From the NCBI RefSeq assembly GCF_041435335.1, contig NZ_CP108430.1, positions 4,866,001-4,930,000 on the forward strand: a stretch of 64,000 nucleotides of DNA, given 5' to 3'. The DNA is from Streptomyces sp. NBC_01283 (lineage in GTDB: Bacteria > Actinomycetota > Actinomycetes > Streptomycetales > Streptomycetaceae). Made by a program: the position numbers and the translations under genes. The notes beneath the pieces were generated by a model that had not been told where the DNA came from, made no database searches, and saw only the letters and a list, made by a program, of their open reading frames with translations. Below, one piece after another: positions 49,119-58,943 of the stretch; positions within the stretch are counted from its first letter, which is position 1, and each line of letters begins with the position of its first letter.

Positions 49119-50585
49119 CTACGCGGGGGCCACGAGCAGCGGCCGTGCCCGCTCCCGCAGCTCCACCACGCGTGGCTCGTCCCCGTACGGCTCCAGACGG
49201 TGCAGCAGGTCCTTCACGTACTCCGTGGTCCGCGCGGACGAGATGCGCCCGGCGACCTCCAGGGCGCGTGTGCCCTGCTCGCAGGCCGCGTCGAGGTTCC
49301 CCGACTCCAGCTCGGCGACCGCCGACACCACGAGCCGCAGGCCGTGCGAGCGCACGAACTCCTCCGTCGGCCGGGAGAGCGCCTGCTCCGTGAAGCGCCG
49401 CACCTGGCGGGGGGCCTTCAGGTCGCGGTAGCACTCGGCGGCGTCCGCCGCGAAGCGGTCGTATCCGTAGAAGCCGAGCCACGACGGGTCGTTGTCGCCC
49501 TCCCTGGCCCGCTCCAGCCACCCTTCGGCCGCCCGGAGGGCCGCTCCCGCCGCCTGTGCGTCATTGGCGCGTGCGTGTGCGCGTGCCTCGACGAGGCGGA
49601 AGAAGCTCATCGTGCGTGCGGTGGCCAGACCGCGGTTGCGCTCCAGGGCTGCCTGCGCGAGGTCGACGCCCTCGTCGCCGAAGCCGCGGTAGGTCGCCTG
49701 GAGGGACATGGAGGCCAGGACGTACCCCCCTAAGGGGACGTCGGCCGCCGCGCGGGCCAGGCGCAGGGCCTGGATGTAGTAGCGCTGGGCGGCCTCCTGC
49801 TGGCCGGTGTCGAAGGCCATCCACCCGGCGAGGCGCGTCAGTTCGGCCGACGCCCCGAAGAGCGAGCGGCCCACCTCGTCCGAGTACGAGCCGAGCAGCA
49901 ATGGCGCCGCCTCGACCCGCAGGCACTCCGGGACCATCGACGAACGCCAGTCACCGCCGCCGTACTTGGAGTCCCAGCGCCGGGCGTCCTCGGCGGCCTC
50001 CCGCAGCTTCAGCACGTCGCTGTGGCCGACCTTCATCGGCAGCCCGCTGCTCGCGCTGTCGGTGCCGTCGGCGGGGTGGCTCATTTCGCGGGGCTCGTCC
50101 GGGGTGATGTCGCGGGCGACCGAGCTGTCGGCCGGGGTTATCAGCCAGCGCGAGGCCGGCGTCGCGTACGCGCTCACCGCGAAGGAGCCCGCGAGCGACT
50201 GCCAGATGCCTCCGCTGCCCGCGCGCCTGCCCGCCAGATCGAGGCGGTAGAGCTCGGTCGCCGACTTGACCGCGGCGCCGACGTCACGCGGGAAGGCCAG
50301 GCCCACCTCGGGCGCCGGATCGGCGTCCGCGAGCCCGATCTCGTGCAGCGGGACGGGACGGCCGAGCTTCTGCCCGATGGCCGCGGCGATGAGGTGCGGG
50401 GCGGCGCCCTGCGGCACCATGCCCTTGGACACCCAGCGGGCCACCGACGTCTTGTCGTAACGAAGCGTCAACCCGCGTTGGGCGCCGAGGTCGTTGACCC
50501 TGCGCGCGAGTCCCGCGTTGCTGATTCCCGCGAGGGCGAGAACGGTGCCGAGTTTCTCGTTCGGCCCGCGTTGCTCCCTGGACAT
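49119..50585 (-). CDS. NsdA/ORF1590-like developmental regulator
   Basis: 488 residues from ATG 50585, with GAGGGGT upstream. The N-terminal HTH-like region has [20 protein letters not shown] and [20 protein letters not shown], which I recognise from Streptomyces NsdA and S. griseus ORF1590 (sporulation-associated) proteins. The rest is TPR-like (from about 230). Members repress antibiotic production and sporulation or are needed for sporulation. An in-frame start at 50918 lies in non-coding-like sequence and was rejected. Divergent from the Asn-synthase-like gene. Confidence 0.82.
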   Translation of the reverse strand: MSREQRGPNEKLGTVLALAGISNAGLARRVNDLGAQRGLTLRYDKTSVARWVSKGMVPQGAAPHLIAAAIGQKLGRPVPLHEIGLADADPAPEVGLAFPRDVGAAVKSATELYRLDLAGRRAGSGGIWQSLAGSFAVSAYATPASRWLITPADSSVARDITPDEPREMSHPADGTDSASSGLPMKVGHSDVLKLREAAEDARRWDSKYGGGDWRSSMVPECLRVEAAPLLLGSYSDEVGRSLFGASAELTRLAGWMAFDTGQQEAAQRYYIQALRLARAAADVPLGGYVLASMSLQATYRGFGDEGVDLAQAALERNRGLATARTMSFFRLVEARAHARANDAQAAGAALRAAEGWLERAREGDNDPSWLGFYGYDRFAADAAECYRDLKAPRQVRRFTEQALSRPTEEFVRSHGLRLVVSAVAELESGNLDAACEQGTRALEVAGRISSARTTEYVKDLLHRLEPYGDEPRVVELRERARPLLVAPA

Positions 50586-51284
50586 GGCCACCCCTCGACA
50601 CAGACGGCTGCCGTGCAGTGGCTTGACCGCGCGGCATTCGTGCCGTGTTTCCTCAGGGGCAGCGGTGTCCGCGACTACGACCACCGTGGCCCGGAACCTC
50701 GGCCGCAAGAGCATTTGGCCGAGCCCCCAGGAATATGCCTCCGCGAAAACATCAGCACACACAGCGTAGTTCGCCGAATCCCAAGCGTTAAGAGGCGCAG
50801 TTCCGTATGGCGAGATTGTTGTCGGTAGGGAAGCGGGGGAGTGCCGCGGTGTGCTCCGGGTGTGTGGCCGTGCGCCTGCGTGTGCGCTCTTCACCGGCCA
50901 TAAGGGGAGCGCTTCCATTGATGGTGCGTGGGTCGGCCCGCTGCGCTGGAGTCAGTGGGCTGGGGGACACCGCCGCCTCACATCCCCGCGGGCGGCGGAC
51001 CGGTCCGGGGGGCGAACAGCGCCTCCCGGACTGTGTGTTGCCGTTTACGGTTCCGGCACGCGAGCGTCACCCGCTGATTTGGCTGAAAATCGACCCAGCG
51101 CAGACCGGCCAATGCGCCCCCCCTACGGGGGAAGGGCATGGCCGCACCCTTCAAGTACCGCTCCCCCGGGGCAGATTAACGGGAGCGCGAGCAACCCCGT
51201 AGCCGCTCCCGCACGCCTCCTTCGTGGCAGCATGGGACCCCAGTTCTTCGATGCACTGGTTGTCCACAGCCCGTGGAGGCAACG
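50586..51284. other. 699-base divergent intergenic region
   Basis: Promoters of both neighbours should lie here. I see no gene: short frames have poor bias and no motif. It contains one perfect TTGTCCACA (51260-51268), possibly a chance DnaA box, and a relatively AT-rich segment near 50735-50830. No clear operator. Confidence 0.4.
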
Positions 51285-53384
51285 ATGCGGTGGTTGGTGG
51301 GGTGGAGCAGCACTGCCGCGAAGCCTTCGGTGGTGGGCTCGGCCGGGGCCACCGGTGAGAACGGCGAGACCGTCCACCCCGTGGGCTCCCAACTCCTGTG
51401 GGGCGACCCGGATCCGCTGTGGGCGGTGGGCGACTGGCGCGCCGACGAGGTGCGCACGGTGCAGGCCGACGAACAGACGCGCATCGCGGTGCTCGGCACC
51501 TGCGGCGCGAGCGACGAAGAGCTCAGGGTCGGCCTCTTCGCTGCCCGCGGCGGCGCCCTGCGGCATCTGACCGCCTGGTCCGGGAGCTACACCGCGGTCG
51601 TCCAGGTCGGGCGGCGCGTCATGGTCGCCGGCGACCTCGCCGGCGCGCGCCCCGTCTTCTACACCCCCTGGGCCGCGGGCACGGCCTTCGCGACGGCCGC
51701 GCTCCCGCTGGCCGACCTCATCGAGGCCCACCTGGACATCGGCCACCTCGCGGCGCTCCTCGCGGCGCCCGACGTGCCGGAGGCGCTCCAGGACTCGACG
51801 CCCTACCAGGGCGTGCGCCGTGTGCCACCGGGGCATGCGCTGATCCTGCGCGCGGGCGCACGGGAGATCGCCGGGTACGAACACGTGGCGTCCCTCGCCG
51901 TCGCCGCGCCCGCCGCCGACGCGACCGCCGCGGTGGACGGCGTCCGTGACGCCCTCGTCGAAGCGGTACGCACCCGGCTCGGCGCCCCCCGGCACGTCCC
52001 CGGAGCGGCAGAGGTCGATCCGGGGCCCGTGCCCGGCATGGGCCCCGCCGAGCGGCGGGCGGCACGCGGGATGCCGGTGCCCGGCATCGGCGCCGACCTC
52101 TCCGGGGGGCCCGCCTCCGGCACGCTCGCGCTGCTCGCCGCGGGCCTCCCGGGGATGCCCGGCACGGTCCTCGGCCATGGCACGGGCGCGGGGGAGCGGC
52201 TCCTTGCCGTCACCTTCAACGACCTCGCGATCAAGGGCCGTGAGGCCGAGCTGGAACGGGCGGGCGCCATCGCGGCCAACCCCCGGCTGCACCACGTGGT
52301 GGTCGCCGCGGGTGAAGAGGCACTCCCGTACGCGGACTTGGACGGCCCTCTTACGGATGAGCCGAGCGCCACCCTCGTCACGGCCCAGCGCCACCGCGCG
52401 CGGCTCGCGTCGGGCAGCGCCGACCACTTCACGGGGTACGGCGCCCGGCAGGTCCTCGACGCGCATCCGGCCCGCCTCGCCGACCTCCTGATGGACCGCA
52501 GGCGACGCCATCTGGTGCGCCCCGTCGCGGCATTGGCGAAGGCGGACGGTTCCCCGGGCTCCGTCATGGTCCCCGCGCGCGTGTACGGCGCCGCGCGCAA
52601 GCTCGCCCGGATGCCCTACCGCGCGGGCGTCGACTCGCTCGCCGACCGTCTCCTCCAGCGCCGCTTCGACGAGCCGGGCGGGGCGGTGGGGGCGTCGATG
52701 GCCGCGCTCTCGTGGGCGAGACCGGGGCCCGCCGCGCGCTGGCTGACCGGCGAGGCCCTCGCTGAAGTATCGGTTCGCCTCCAGGACACGACCGGGCGAC
52801 CCGGCGCGGGCCCAGGCCAGCGCCCCGGCGAATTCCGTGCCCGCGCGGCGCTCGCCCGGCACGCGGCCGACCTGCGCGTCCTCGAACAGGCCGCCGAGGT
52901 CCGCTTCCAGCGCCTGCACGCGCCCTTCCTGGACAACCAGGTCGTCCGGGCCTGCCGCGCCCTCCCGGTCGCCCTGCGGGTCCAGCCAGGGGCCCGTGCG
53001 GCCATCCTGCGTACGGTCCTCGAAGGCGCGGGAGTGGCCGAACTGCCGCCCGGCTGGGGCGCGCCGTCCCACGCGTCGTCGGCGGTGGCGGCGCGGACGG
53101 GTCTGCGGGTGGCGGTGGACGATCTGCTGGCCCTCTTCGACACGCCCCTGCTCGCGCAGGCGGGCCTGGTGGAGGCCCGCGTCGTCCGCAAGGCGCTGCG
53201 CGCGGCGGCCGAGGGGGAACCACTGCCGCTCGACGGTCTGGCGGACCTGGTCTCCGTGGAACTGTGGCTGCGCCGCCTGCTGTCCCGCCGGGGCACGTGC
53301 TGGACGGGCACACCCGCGCGGCAGAGGGCGGTCCCTACGGGGAGCGTCGTGCCGCAGAGGGGGGCTTTGGGGGCGGGGCGGTAG
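51285..53384 (+). CDS. Asparagine synthetase-like protein with altered PPi loop
   Basis: 699 residues. GGAGG is five bases upstream of ATG 51285; the GTG at 51273 precedes it in frame. The N-terminal half resembles a glutaminase fold (LTAWSGSYTAVVQVGRRVMV, DLAGARPVFYTPW) but there is no Cys at position 2, so it cannot hydrolyse glutamine. The C-terminal synthetase half has DLSGGPASG near residue 270 where SGGLDSS is expected, so the PPi-loop Asp is missing. LHAPFLDNQVVRAC is a conserved C-terminal motif. I recall a conserved orphan of this kind in S. coelicolor. It may adenylate/amidate another substrate or be non-catalytic. Confidence 0.78.
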   Translation: MRWLVGWSSTAAKPSVVGSAGATGENGETVHPVGSQLLWGDPDPLWAVGDWRADEVRTVQADEQTRIAVLGTCGASDEELRVGLFAARGGALRHLTAWSGSYTAVVQVGRRVMVAGDLAGARPVFYTPWAAGTAFATAALPLADLIEAHLDIGHLAALLAAPDVPEALQDSTPYQGVRRVPPGHALILRAGAREIAGYEHVASLAVAAPAADATAAVDGVRDALVEAVRTRLGAPRHVPGAAEVDPGPVPGMGPAERRAARGMPVPGIGADLSGGPASGTLALLAAGLPGMPGTVLGHGTGAGERLLAVTFNDLAIKGREAELERAGAIAANPRLHHVVVAAGEEALPYADLDGPLTDEPSATLVTAQRHRARLASGSADHFTGYGARQVLDAHPARLADLLMDRRRRHLVRPVAALAKADGSPGSVMVPARVYGAARKLARMPYRAGVDSLADRLLQRRFDEPGGAVGASMAALSWARPGPAARWLTGEALAEVSVRLQDTTGRPGAGPGQRPGEFRARAALARHAADLRVLEQAAEVRFQRLHAPFLDNQVVRACRALPVALRVQPGARAAILRTVLEGAGVAELPPGWGAPSHASSAVAARTGLRVAVDDLLALFDTPLLAQAGLVEARVVRKALRAAAEGEPLPLDGLADLVSVELWLRRLLSRRGTCWTGTPARQRAVPTGSVVPQRGALGAGR

Positions 53385-53496
53385 CCCGGAGTGCCCCGTA
53401 CGGACCAGGACGTGGCCGTCGAGGCGGCAGGGAACGGCTCGCCCGGAGAAAGAAACCCCTCGCGCCTCGACCCGCGCCACCGGCGAGAATGACCCC

Positions 53497-56400
53497 GTGC
53501 GGTACAGAATCCTGGGCGCCACCGAGGCGTACGACGAACAAGGGGCACCCCTGCCCGTAGGGGGCCGAAGACTTCGCGCGCTCCTCGCCACCCTCGCGCT
53601 CCGCACCAACCGCACCGTCCCCGTGGAAACCCTCATCGCCGAGGTGTGGGCCGAGGACGAGCCGCCCACGGACGCGCCCGCCGCCCTCCAGGCCCTCGTC
53701 GGCCGTCTGCGCCGGGCCCTCGGCAAGGCCGCCATCGCCTCGGACCACGGCGGCTACCGCCTCACCGCCGCCCCCGAGGACATCGACCTGCACCGCTTCG
53801 AACGCCTTGTGCGCGAGGGGCGGGCGGCCCTCGGCCACCACGACCCGGCGTCGGCCGCCCGCACCCTCGGTGAGGCGCTCGCCCTGTGGCGCGGCCCCGC
53901 CCTCGCCGATCTGCCGGACCGCAGCGCGGCCACCCGCCCCGAAGCGCTGCGTGCCGAGGCGACCCGCGCCCGCATCGAGGCCGAGCTGCTCCTGGGCCAC
54001 GCCTCCGACGTCGTACCGGAACTGCGGGAACTCACCGAGGTCCAGCCGTACGACGAGGCCCTGCACGCGCTGCTGATCCGCGCTCTGCGCGACGCGGGCC
54101 GCGGTGCCGACGCCCTCACCGCGTACGAGAACGCGCGCCGCACGCTCGCCGACGCACTCGGCACCGACCCGGGCCGGGAACTGCGAGCTCTGCACGCGGA
54201 GTTGCTGAATCGGCCCGGGGGTCCGGGGCCGACCACCGGTGGGCACGCCACTGACGGTCCGGAGCGGCGGGAGCCTCCCGAGCGGCCGGAGCGGCCGGAG
54301 CGCCCCGAGCGGCGGGGCAATCTCCGTCCCCGCCTGACCTCTTTCGTCGGCCGGGAACCCGAACTCGCCGCCATCCGTTCCGACATACGACGAGCACGCC
54401 TGGTCACCCTCACCGGACCTGGCGGCTCCGGCAAGACCCGCCTCGCCGAGGAAGCCGCCGCCGGGCATCCGCAGGCATGGCTGGCCGAGCTCGCCCCGCT
54501 CGACCATCCCGAGGCGGTCCCGGGGGCTGTCGTCAGCGCGCTCGGTCTGCGCGAGACCGTGCTGATGACCAGCGACATGACGGCGCCGCAGGACGACCCG
54601 GTCGCCCTGCTCGTCGAGTACTGCGCCCCGCGCAGCCTGCTCCTGCTCCTTGACAACTGCGAACACGTCATCGGCGCCGCGGCCGACCTCGCCCAGACCC
54701 TCCTCACGCACTGCCCTGACCTCACCGTCGTCGCCACCAGCCGTGAACCCCTGGGCGTGCCGGGCGAGTTCGTGCGCCCCGTCGAGCCGCTCCCGCCCGA
54801 CCCGGCGTACCGCCTCTTCACCGAGCGCGCCATGGCCGTGCGCCCGGACTTCGCCCCCGAGGAGGACTCCGACGCCGTAGCCGAGATCTGCCGCCGGCTC
54901 GACGGCCTGCCGCTCGCCATCGAGCTCGCCGCGGCCCGCCTGCGCCTGCTCGCACCCCGGCAGATCGCCGACCGTCTCGACGACCGCTTCCGCCTCCTCA
55001 CCAGCGGCAGCCGCACGGTCCTGCCCCGCCAGCAGACCCTGCGGGCCGTCGTCGACTGGTCCTGGGACCTGCTCGACGAGCCGGAGCGGACCGTGCTGCG
55101 CGAGGTGTCCGTCTTCGCCGGCGGCTGGGACCTGGCGGCGGCCGAGGCGGTCTGCACCGGGCCCGCCGCCGACCTCATCGGCGCCCTGGTGGACAAGTCG
55201 CTGCTCATCGCCGAGCCCACGGCCAGGGGCGACATGCGCTACCGCATGCTGGAGACCATCCACGAGTACGCGACCGAGCGGGCCGCCGAGACGCCGGACC
55301 TGAGTGCCGCCGCGGGCCGGCGCCACACCGCGTACGTCCGCGCGCTGGTCGAACAGGCCGAGCCCCTGCTCCGTTCCGCGGACCAACTCCCCTGGATCCA
55401 GCGCATGGAGACAGAGCTGGACAACATCCGCGCGGCCCTGCAGCGCGCCATCGAGTCGCGGGAAGTGGAAGACGCCCTGGCCATCACTCTGGCCACGGGC
55501 TGGTTCTGGTGGCTGCGGAACTACCGCAGAGAGGGCACGGAGTGGACCGCCCGTCTCCTGCTCCTCGCACCGCCGATGCCGCCGGACGGGCCTGACGGCG
55601 CCCCCGACGGCACGGGCGACCCGCTCCATTGGTCCTGGATGAGCCTGCGGCTGCTGTCCTTCTTCCTGGTGGCGGAGAACAGACCGACGGATCTGATGGA
55701 GGGGGAGGGCAAGCGCGAGAGCGTGCGGCGGGTGCGGGACGCCTTCTCGCGACCGGGTCCCGCGGCGGCCCGCTTCCCCGGGCTGATCTGGCCGTTCACG
55801 GTCTACTTCCTTGAGGGCACCGACGCGGCAAGGCCCGCCATGGACGAAGTGGTCGCCAACTGCCGTAGGTACGGGGGTGACTGGGAGGTCGGTGTCAGCC
55901 TGATGTTCCGTGCGCACCAGGCCGTCGACGCCCCGGGCAACATGTCCGGTGTCGACGAGGACCTCGCCGAGCTGCGGCAGCTGAGCAGGCGCGCCGGTGA
56001 CCGCTGGATGCGCGCCCAGGTGTCCAGCGCGGCGGGCGAGGCCGCGATGGCGCGCGGTCTGTACGAGGAGGCGCGCGGGGAGTACGAGGAAGCGCTCCGC
56101 CTCGCCTACGAGGTGGGCGCTTACGCGGAGACGCCGTTCCTCATCGTCCGCCTCGCCGAGGTGGCGTACCGCGAGGACGACCGCGAGCTGGCGGCGAAGG
56201 CCCTCAACGAGGCGTCGATCGAGGCCGACCGGTACGGAGTGACGGACGCGCGGGCGTTCCTGCGGATGATGCAGGCCCGGATGGCGCTGGACGACGGAGA
56301 TGTCGCCGGGGCCCGCGTCTGCTTCGAGGCGTCCCGCACCGACGCCGAGCGCGGCACGCCACCGCCGCAGTTCAACGCGGACCTCAAGCGCCTGGAGTCC

Positions 56401-56742
56401 ACGATCGTGGCCGCCGAGTCCGGTCCTGCGCAGGCGCTGCCCCTGCTCGCCGACGGTCAGCGCGAAGCCGTGGAGAGCCGGTGCGCGGAGTTGGTCGTCG
56501 CCGCCCTCGTGGACACCGGAGCCACCTTCGTGTGCCGCCTTGGCGATCACCCCCGCGCGGTCCGCCTGCTGGCCTTCAGCACCCGGCTGCGGAACGGAAG
56601 CGCGCGCCCGATGCCGGAGCGTGCCGAGGCCGAACAGGTCGAGAGCGCGGCGCTCGCCGTCCTCGGCCGGAGCCGTTACGAGGCGGAGAGCGAGGCGGGT
56701 GCCCGGCTCACCGCGGCCGGCGCCCTCGCGGAACTGAGCTGA
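53497..56742 (+). CDS. AfsR/SARP-type ATPase regulator
   Basis: 1081 residues from GTG 53497. DNA-binding domain about 1-98 (GGRRLRALLATLALRTNRTV, ALQALVGRLRRALG), BTAD at about 98-245, NB-ARC ATPase with Walker A TGPGGSGKTR near 306 and Walker B LLLLDNCEH near 385, and a TPR-like C-terminal half from about 640. This is the full AfsR architecture. It may activate secondary metabolism or development genes. No ribosome site of quality is seen, and an in-frame ATG is missing. It follows the Asn-synthase-like gene by about 110 bases. Confidence 0.88.
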   Translation: MRYRILGATEAYDEQGAPLPVGGRRLRALLATLALRTNRTVPVETLIAEVWAEDEPPTDAPAALQALVGRLRRALGKAAIASDHGGYRLTAAPEDIDLHRFERLVREGRAALGHHDPASAARTLGEALALWRGPALADLPDRSAATRPEALRAEATRARIEAELLLGHASDVVPELRELTEVQPYDEALHALLIRALRDAGRGADALTAYENARRTLADALGTDPGRELRALHAELLNRPGGPGPTTGGHATDGPERREPPERPERPERPERRGNLRPRLTSFVGREPELAAIRSDIRRARLVTLTGPGGSGKTRLAEEAAAGHPQAWLAELAPLDHPEAVPGAVVSALGLRETVLMTSDMTAPQDDPVALLVEYCAPRSLLLLLDNCEHVIGAAADLAQTLLTHCPDLTVVATSREPLGVPGEFVRPVEPLPPDPAYRLFTERAMAVRPDFAPEEDSDAVAEICRRLDGLPLAIELAAARLRLLAPRQIADRLDDRFRLLTSGSRTVLPRQQTLRAVVDWSWDLLDEPERTVLREVSVFAGGWDLAAAEAVCTGPAADLIGALVDKSLLIAEPTARGDMRYRMLETIHEYATERAAETPDLSAAAGRRHTAYVRALVEQAEPLLRSADQLPWIQRMETELDNIRAALQRAIESREVEDALAITLATGWFWWLRNYRREGTEWTARLLLLAPPMPPDGPDGAPDGTGDPLHWSWMSLRLLSFFLVAENRPTDLMEGEGKRESVRRVRDAFSRPGPAAARFPGLIWPFTVYFLEGTDAARPAMDEVVANCRRYGGDWEVGVSLMFRAHQAVDAPGNMSGVDEDLAELRQLSRRAGDRWMRAQVSSAAGEAAMARGLYEEARGEYEEALRLAYEVGAYAETPFLIVRLAEVAYREDDRELAAKALNEASIEADRYGVTDARAFLRMMQARMALDDGDVAGARVCFEASRTDAERGTPPPQFNADLKRLESTIVAAESGPAQALPLLADGQREAVESRCAELVVAALVDTGATFVCRLGDHPRAVRLLAFSTRLRNGSARPMPERAEAEQVESAALAVLGRSRYEAESEAGARLTAAGALAELS

Positions 56743-56759
56743 AGGGCGCCGGGCCCGGC

Positions 56760-58718
56760 CTACGTACAGCGGAAGCGCGACTGCGCCCAGTCCGCGAGCG
56801 CGACCGAGTCGAACGGCGTGTGCGGCTCGACGACCAGGCGGATCGTCTTGCGCCCGGTCAGATTCACCTGCACCGGGACCGCCGGGTCCCCGCCCTTGAT
56901 CACCGGAGACTGCCACAGCCGCGCGCCGTCGCCGAAGACGGAGAACCGCACCTTGCCCAGGCCCATCGTCAGGTCGTCGACACCGACGACCGCTTCGTAC
57001 GACGAGCAGGTGCGGTTCAGGTCGATGGTGACGGAGGACTGGCCGTGGACGGTCACGCCGTGGCCGTACTGCCGGTCCGCGATGGACATGCCGGACCGCT
57101 GCCAGACCCAGCTGCTCTCGCCGAGCCGCATCTCGGGTTTGGTGCCGTCACCGACGACGCCGTACCGCAGTTCGCTCCACTGGTAGACCGCCGGGGCGGG
57201 CGGCGGCGGGGGCGGCGGCTTGGGCTTCGGCTTGGACGGTGTGGGAGCGGGCGTCGGCTTCGGGGCCGGCGGCTTCGGCTTCGGGGTGGGCGTCGGGGTC
57301 GGCCTCGGCTTCGGCTCGGGAGCCGGCTTGGGGGGAGGCTTCGGCTTCGACTCGGCGACCGGCTGCTCGGGCGGCGGCTTCGGCTTCGGTTTCGGGGGCG
57401 GCGGCTTGCTCGGCACGACCGGCTCCACGGCCGGTGGCTTGTCGGCGCTCGGCAGGTCCTTGGGCTTGTCCCCGCCCGCGGTGAGCGCCAGCGCCACGAC
57501 GGCCGCGGCCGCGACGACGACACCCGCGGCGATACCGGCCTTCGCGGGCGCGCCAAGGCCCTCGGCCGCGGCACCGCCGCCCGCCGCACCTCCGGACGAG
57601 CCGCCGCTCGCCGCTGCCGCGCCCGCCGCACCGGCGCCCGCGGCACCCGCGGCGCCACCGCCGACGAGGGCGGCCACCTTCGCGTAACCGGCGGCGCCGA
57701 ACCAGCCGATGACCGCGATCGGCACGACCCCGGGAATGCCGCTGGCGACTTCCTTGATCTGGCCCGCGGCAAGCCGGCACTTGGCGCACTCCTCCAAGTG
57801 CTTGCGCAGGCCGCGCTCGGCCCGGGTGCGCAGACTGCCGCGTGCGTAGGCGCCGAGCCGGTCGGCGTACCGCGCGCACTCCTCGTCGGCGGTGAGCGTG
57901 GTGCTCACATGGGCCTGGAGATACGCCTCCTTCAGACCCTCGCGGGCCCGCTTGGCGAGGACCCGGGTGCCGTTGGCGTCGAGCCCGAAGAGGGTGGCGA
58001 CGTCGCTCGGGGACTCGTCCTCGACCTCCGTGTGCCACAGCACGGCCTGCCACCGCTCGGGGAGGCTGCGGAACGCCTGCATGGCCATGGACTGCTCGGC
58101 CTCGTGCATCGCGAGCACGTCCGCGCCGAGGTCCAGGGTGTCGTCGTCGGAGACCTCGGAGCTGCGTGAGGCCTGTGCCGCGAACACCGCGAAGTCCTCG
58201 ACCAGCTGCTCACGCTTCGCCGACTTCGTCCACCCGGCGGCGACGCGGCGCACCGTGGTGAGCAGATAGGCGCGCACCGCGTGCTCGGGCCCGCTGCCGC
58301 CACGGACCGCCTGGAGCATCCGTGCGAAGACCTCGGCCGTGAGGTCGTCCGCGGTGTGCGCGTCCCGGCAGCACGTGCGGGCGTACCGGCGGACGGCTTC
58401 GGCGTGCCTTCGGTACAGCTCCTCGTACGCGGTGTCGTCGCCCGCCCGCATCCGGGCGATCAGGTCGCTGTCGGGCGGCGGACCGTCCCCGGGCGCGAGA
58501 GCTCCGGCGTCGGTCGGGCCGGTCGGCAGGAGAGGGACCGCTGCTTCGGCCCTGGCGCCTTCCCGCTGAGGCGGAACGCTCGGATCCGCGCCGTCGGGGG
58601 CGCCACCGGCGGCGCCGCCGGCCATGGGCCCGCCTTGGTTCGGCACCTGCCGATGAGGCAGTCCCGCGGCCTCGTCGCCCAGGGCGGAGGACGACTCGTC
58701 CCGCCCGTCACCACTCAT
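56760..58718 (-). CDS. ECF sigma factor fused to zinc finger, membrane helices and NPCBM-like domain
   Basis: 652 residues from ATG 58718 (GGGGG eight bases upstream); an ATG at 58772 is possible but has weaker codon bias. Sigma2 about 85-165 (TAYEELYRRHAEAVRRYAR), sigma4 about 210-265 (LPERWQAVLWHTEVEDESPS), zf-HC2-type anti-sigma motif with Cys281, HLEECAKC near 307-314, one or two membrane stretches near 325-350 and 390-415 (GVVVAAAAVVALALTAGG). Then a Pro/Lys repeat, and a C-terminal NPCBM-like beta domain (MGLGKVRFSVFGDGARLWQS). Such a design would place a carbohydrate-binding sensor outside and a sigma factor inside. Convergent with the AfsR-like gene. Confidence 0.85.
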   Translation of the reverse strand: MSGDGRDESSSALGDEAAGLPHRQVPNQGGPMAGGAAGGAPDGADPSVPPQREGARAEAAVPLLPTGPTDAGALAPGDGPPPDSDLIARMRAGDDTAYEELYRRHAEAVRRYARTCCRDAHTADDLTAEVFARMLQAVRGGSGPEHAVRAYLLTTVRRVAAGWTKSAKREQLVEDFAVFAAQASRSSEVSDDDTLDLGADVLAMHEAEQSMAMQAFRSLPERWQAVLWHTEVEDESPSDVATLFGLDANGTRVLAKRAREGLKEAYLQAHVSTTLTADEECARYADRLGAYARGSLRTRAERGLRKHLEECAKCRLAAGQIKEVASGIPGVVPIAVIGWFGAAGYAKVAALVGGGAAGAAGAGAAGAAAASGGSSGGAAGGGAAAEGLGAPAKAGIAAGVVVAAAAVVALALTAGGDKPKDLPSADKPPAVEPVVPSKPPPPKPKPKPPPEQPVAESKPKPPPKPAPEPKPRPTPTPTPKPKPPAPKPTPAPTPSKPKPKPPPPPPPAPAVYQWSELRYGVVGDGTKPEMRLGESSWVWQRSGMSIADRQYGHGVTVHGQSSVTIDLNRTCSSYEAVVGVDDLTMGLGKVRFSVFGDGARLWQSPVIKGGDPAVPVQVNLTGRKTIRLVVEPHTPFDSVALADWAQSRFRCT

Positions 58719-58859
58719 CGCGGAAGCCCCCGCTTGCACACTCAGACCCGGCCATCCGGGAAAGAGTGCCATACGGTCCTGCTACGACGGACGGCGATGA
58801 CGGTCAACCACCCTTCCGGGGTGATTTCCCGTATCCGAGCACTACCGTTCACCCATTCG

Positions 58860-58904
58860 GGGAAGGCTCAACCTCCGTGCTCACAACGGAGGTTGAGCCT
58901 TCCC
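58860..58904 (-). terminator. Long hairpin terminator of the AtrA-like gene
   Basis: A 19-bp perfect stem (58860-58878 with 58886-58904), loop GCTCACA. It lies 39 bases after the TetR gene's stop on the minus strand, before the sigma factor gene. Confidence 0.85.
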
Positions 58905-58943
58905 TGTGAGGGATTTGTGCTGATGCCGTGTCCTTGGGCCGCT

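Noticed and set aside
51260..51268. DnaA box as evidence of a chromosomal origin
   Set aside because: A single perfect TTGTCCACA; no cluster of boxes, no dnaA/dnaN nearby.
51285..53384. Lasso-peptide or beta-lactam biosynthesis cluster
   Set aside because: No precursor peptide, B-type protease or transporter is nearby, and the synthetase loop lacks its Asp.
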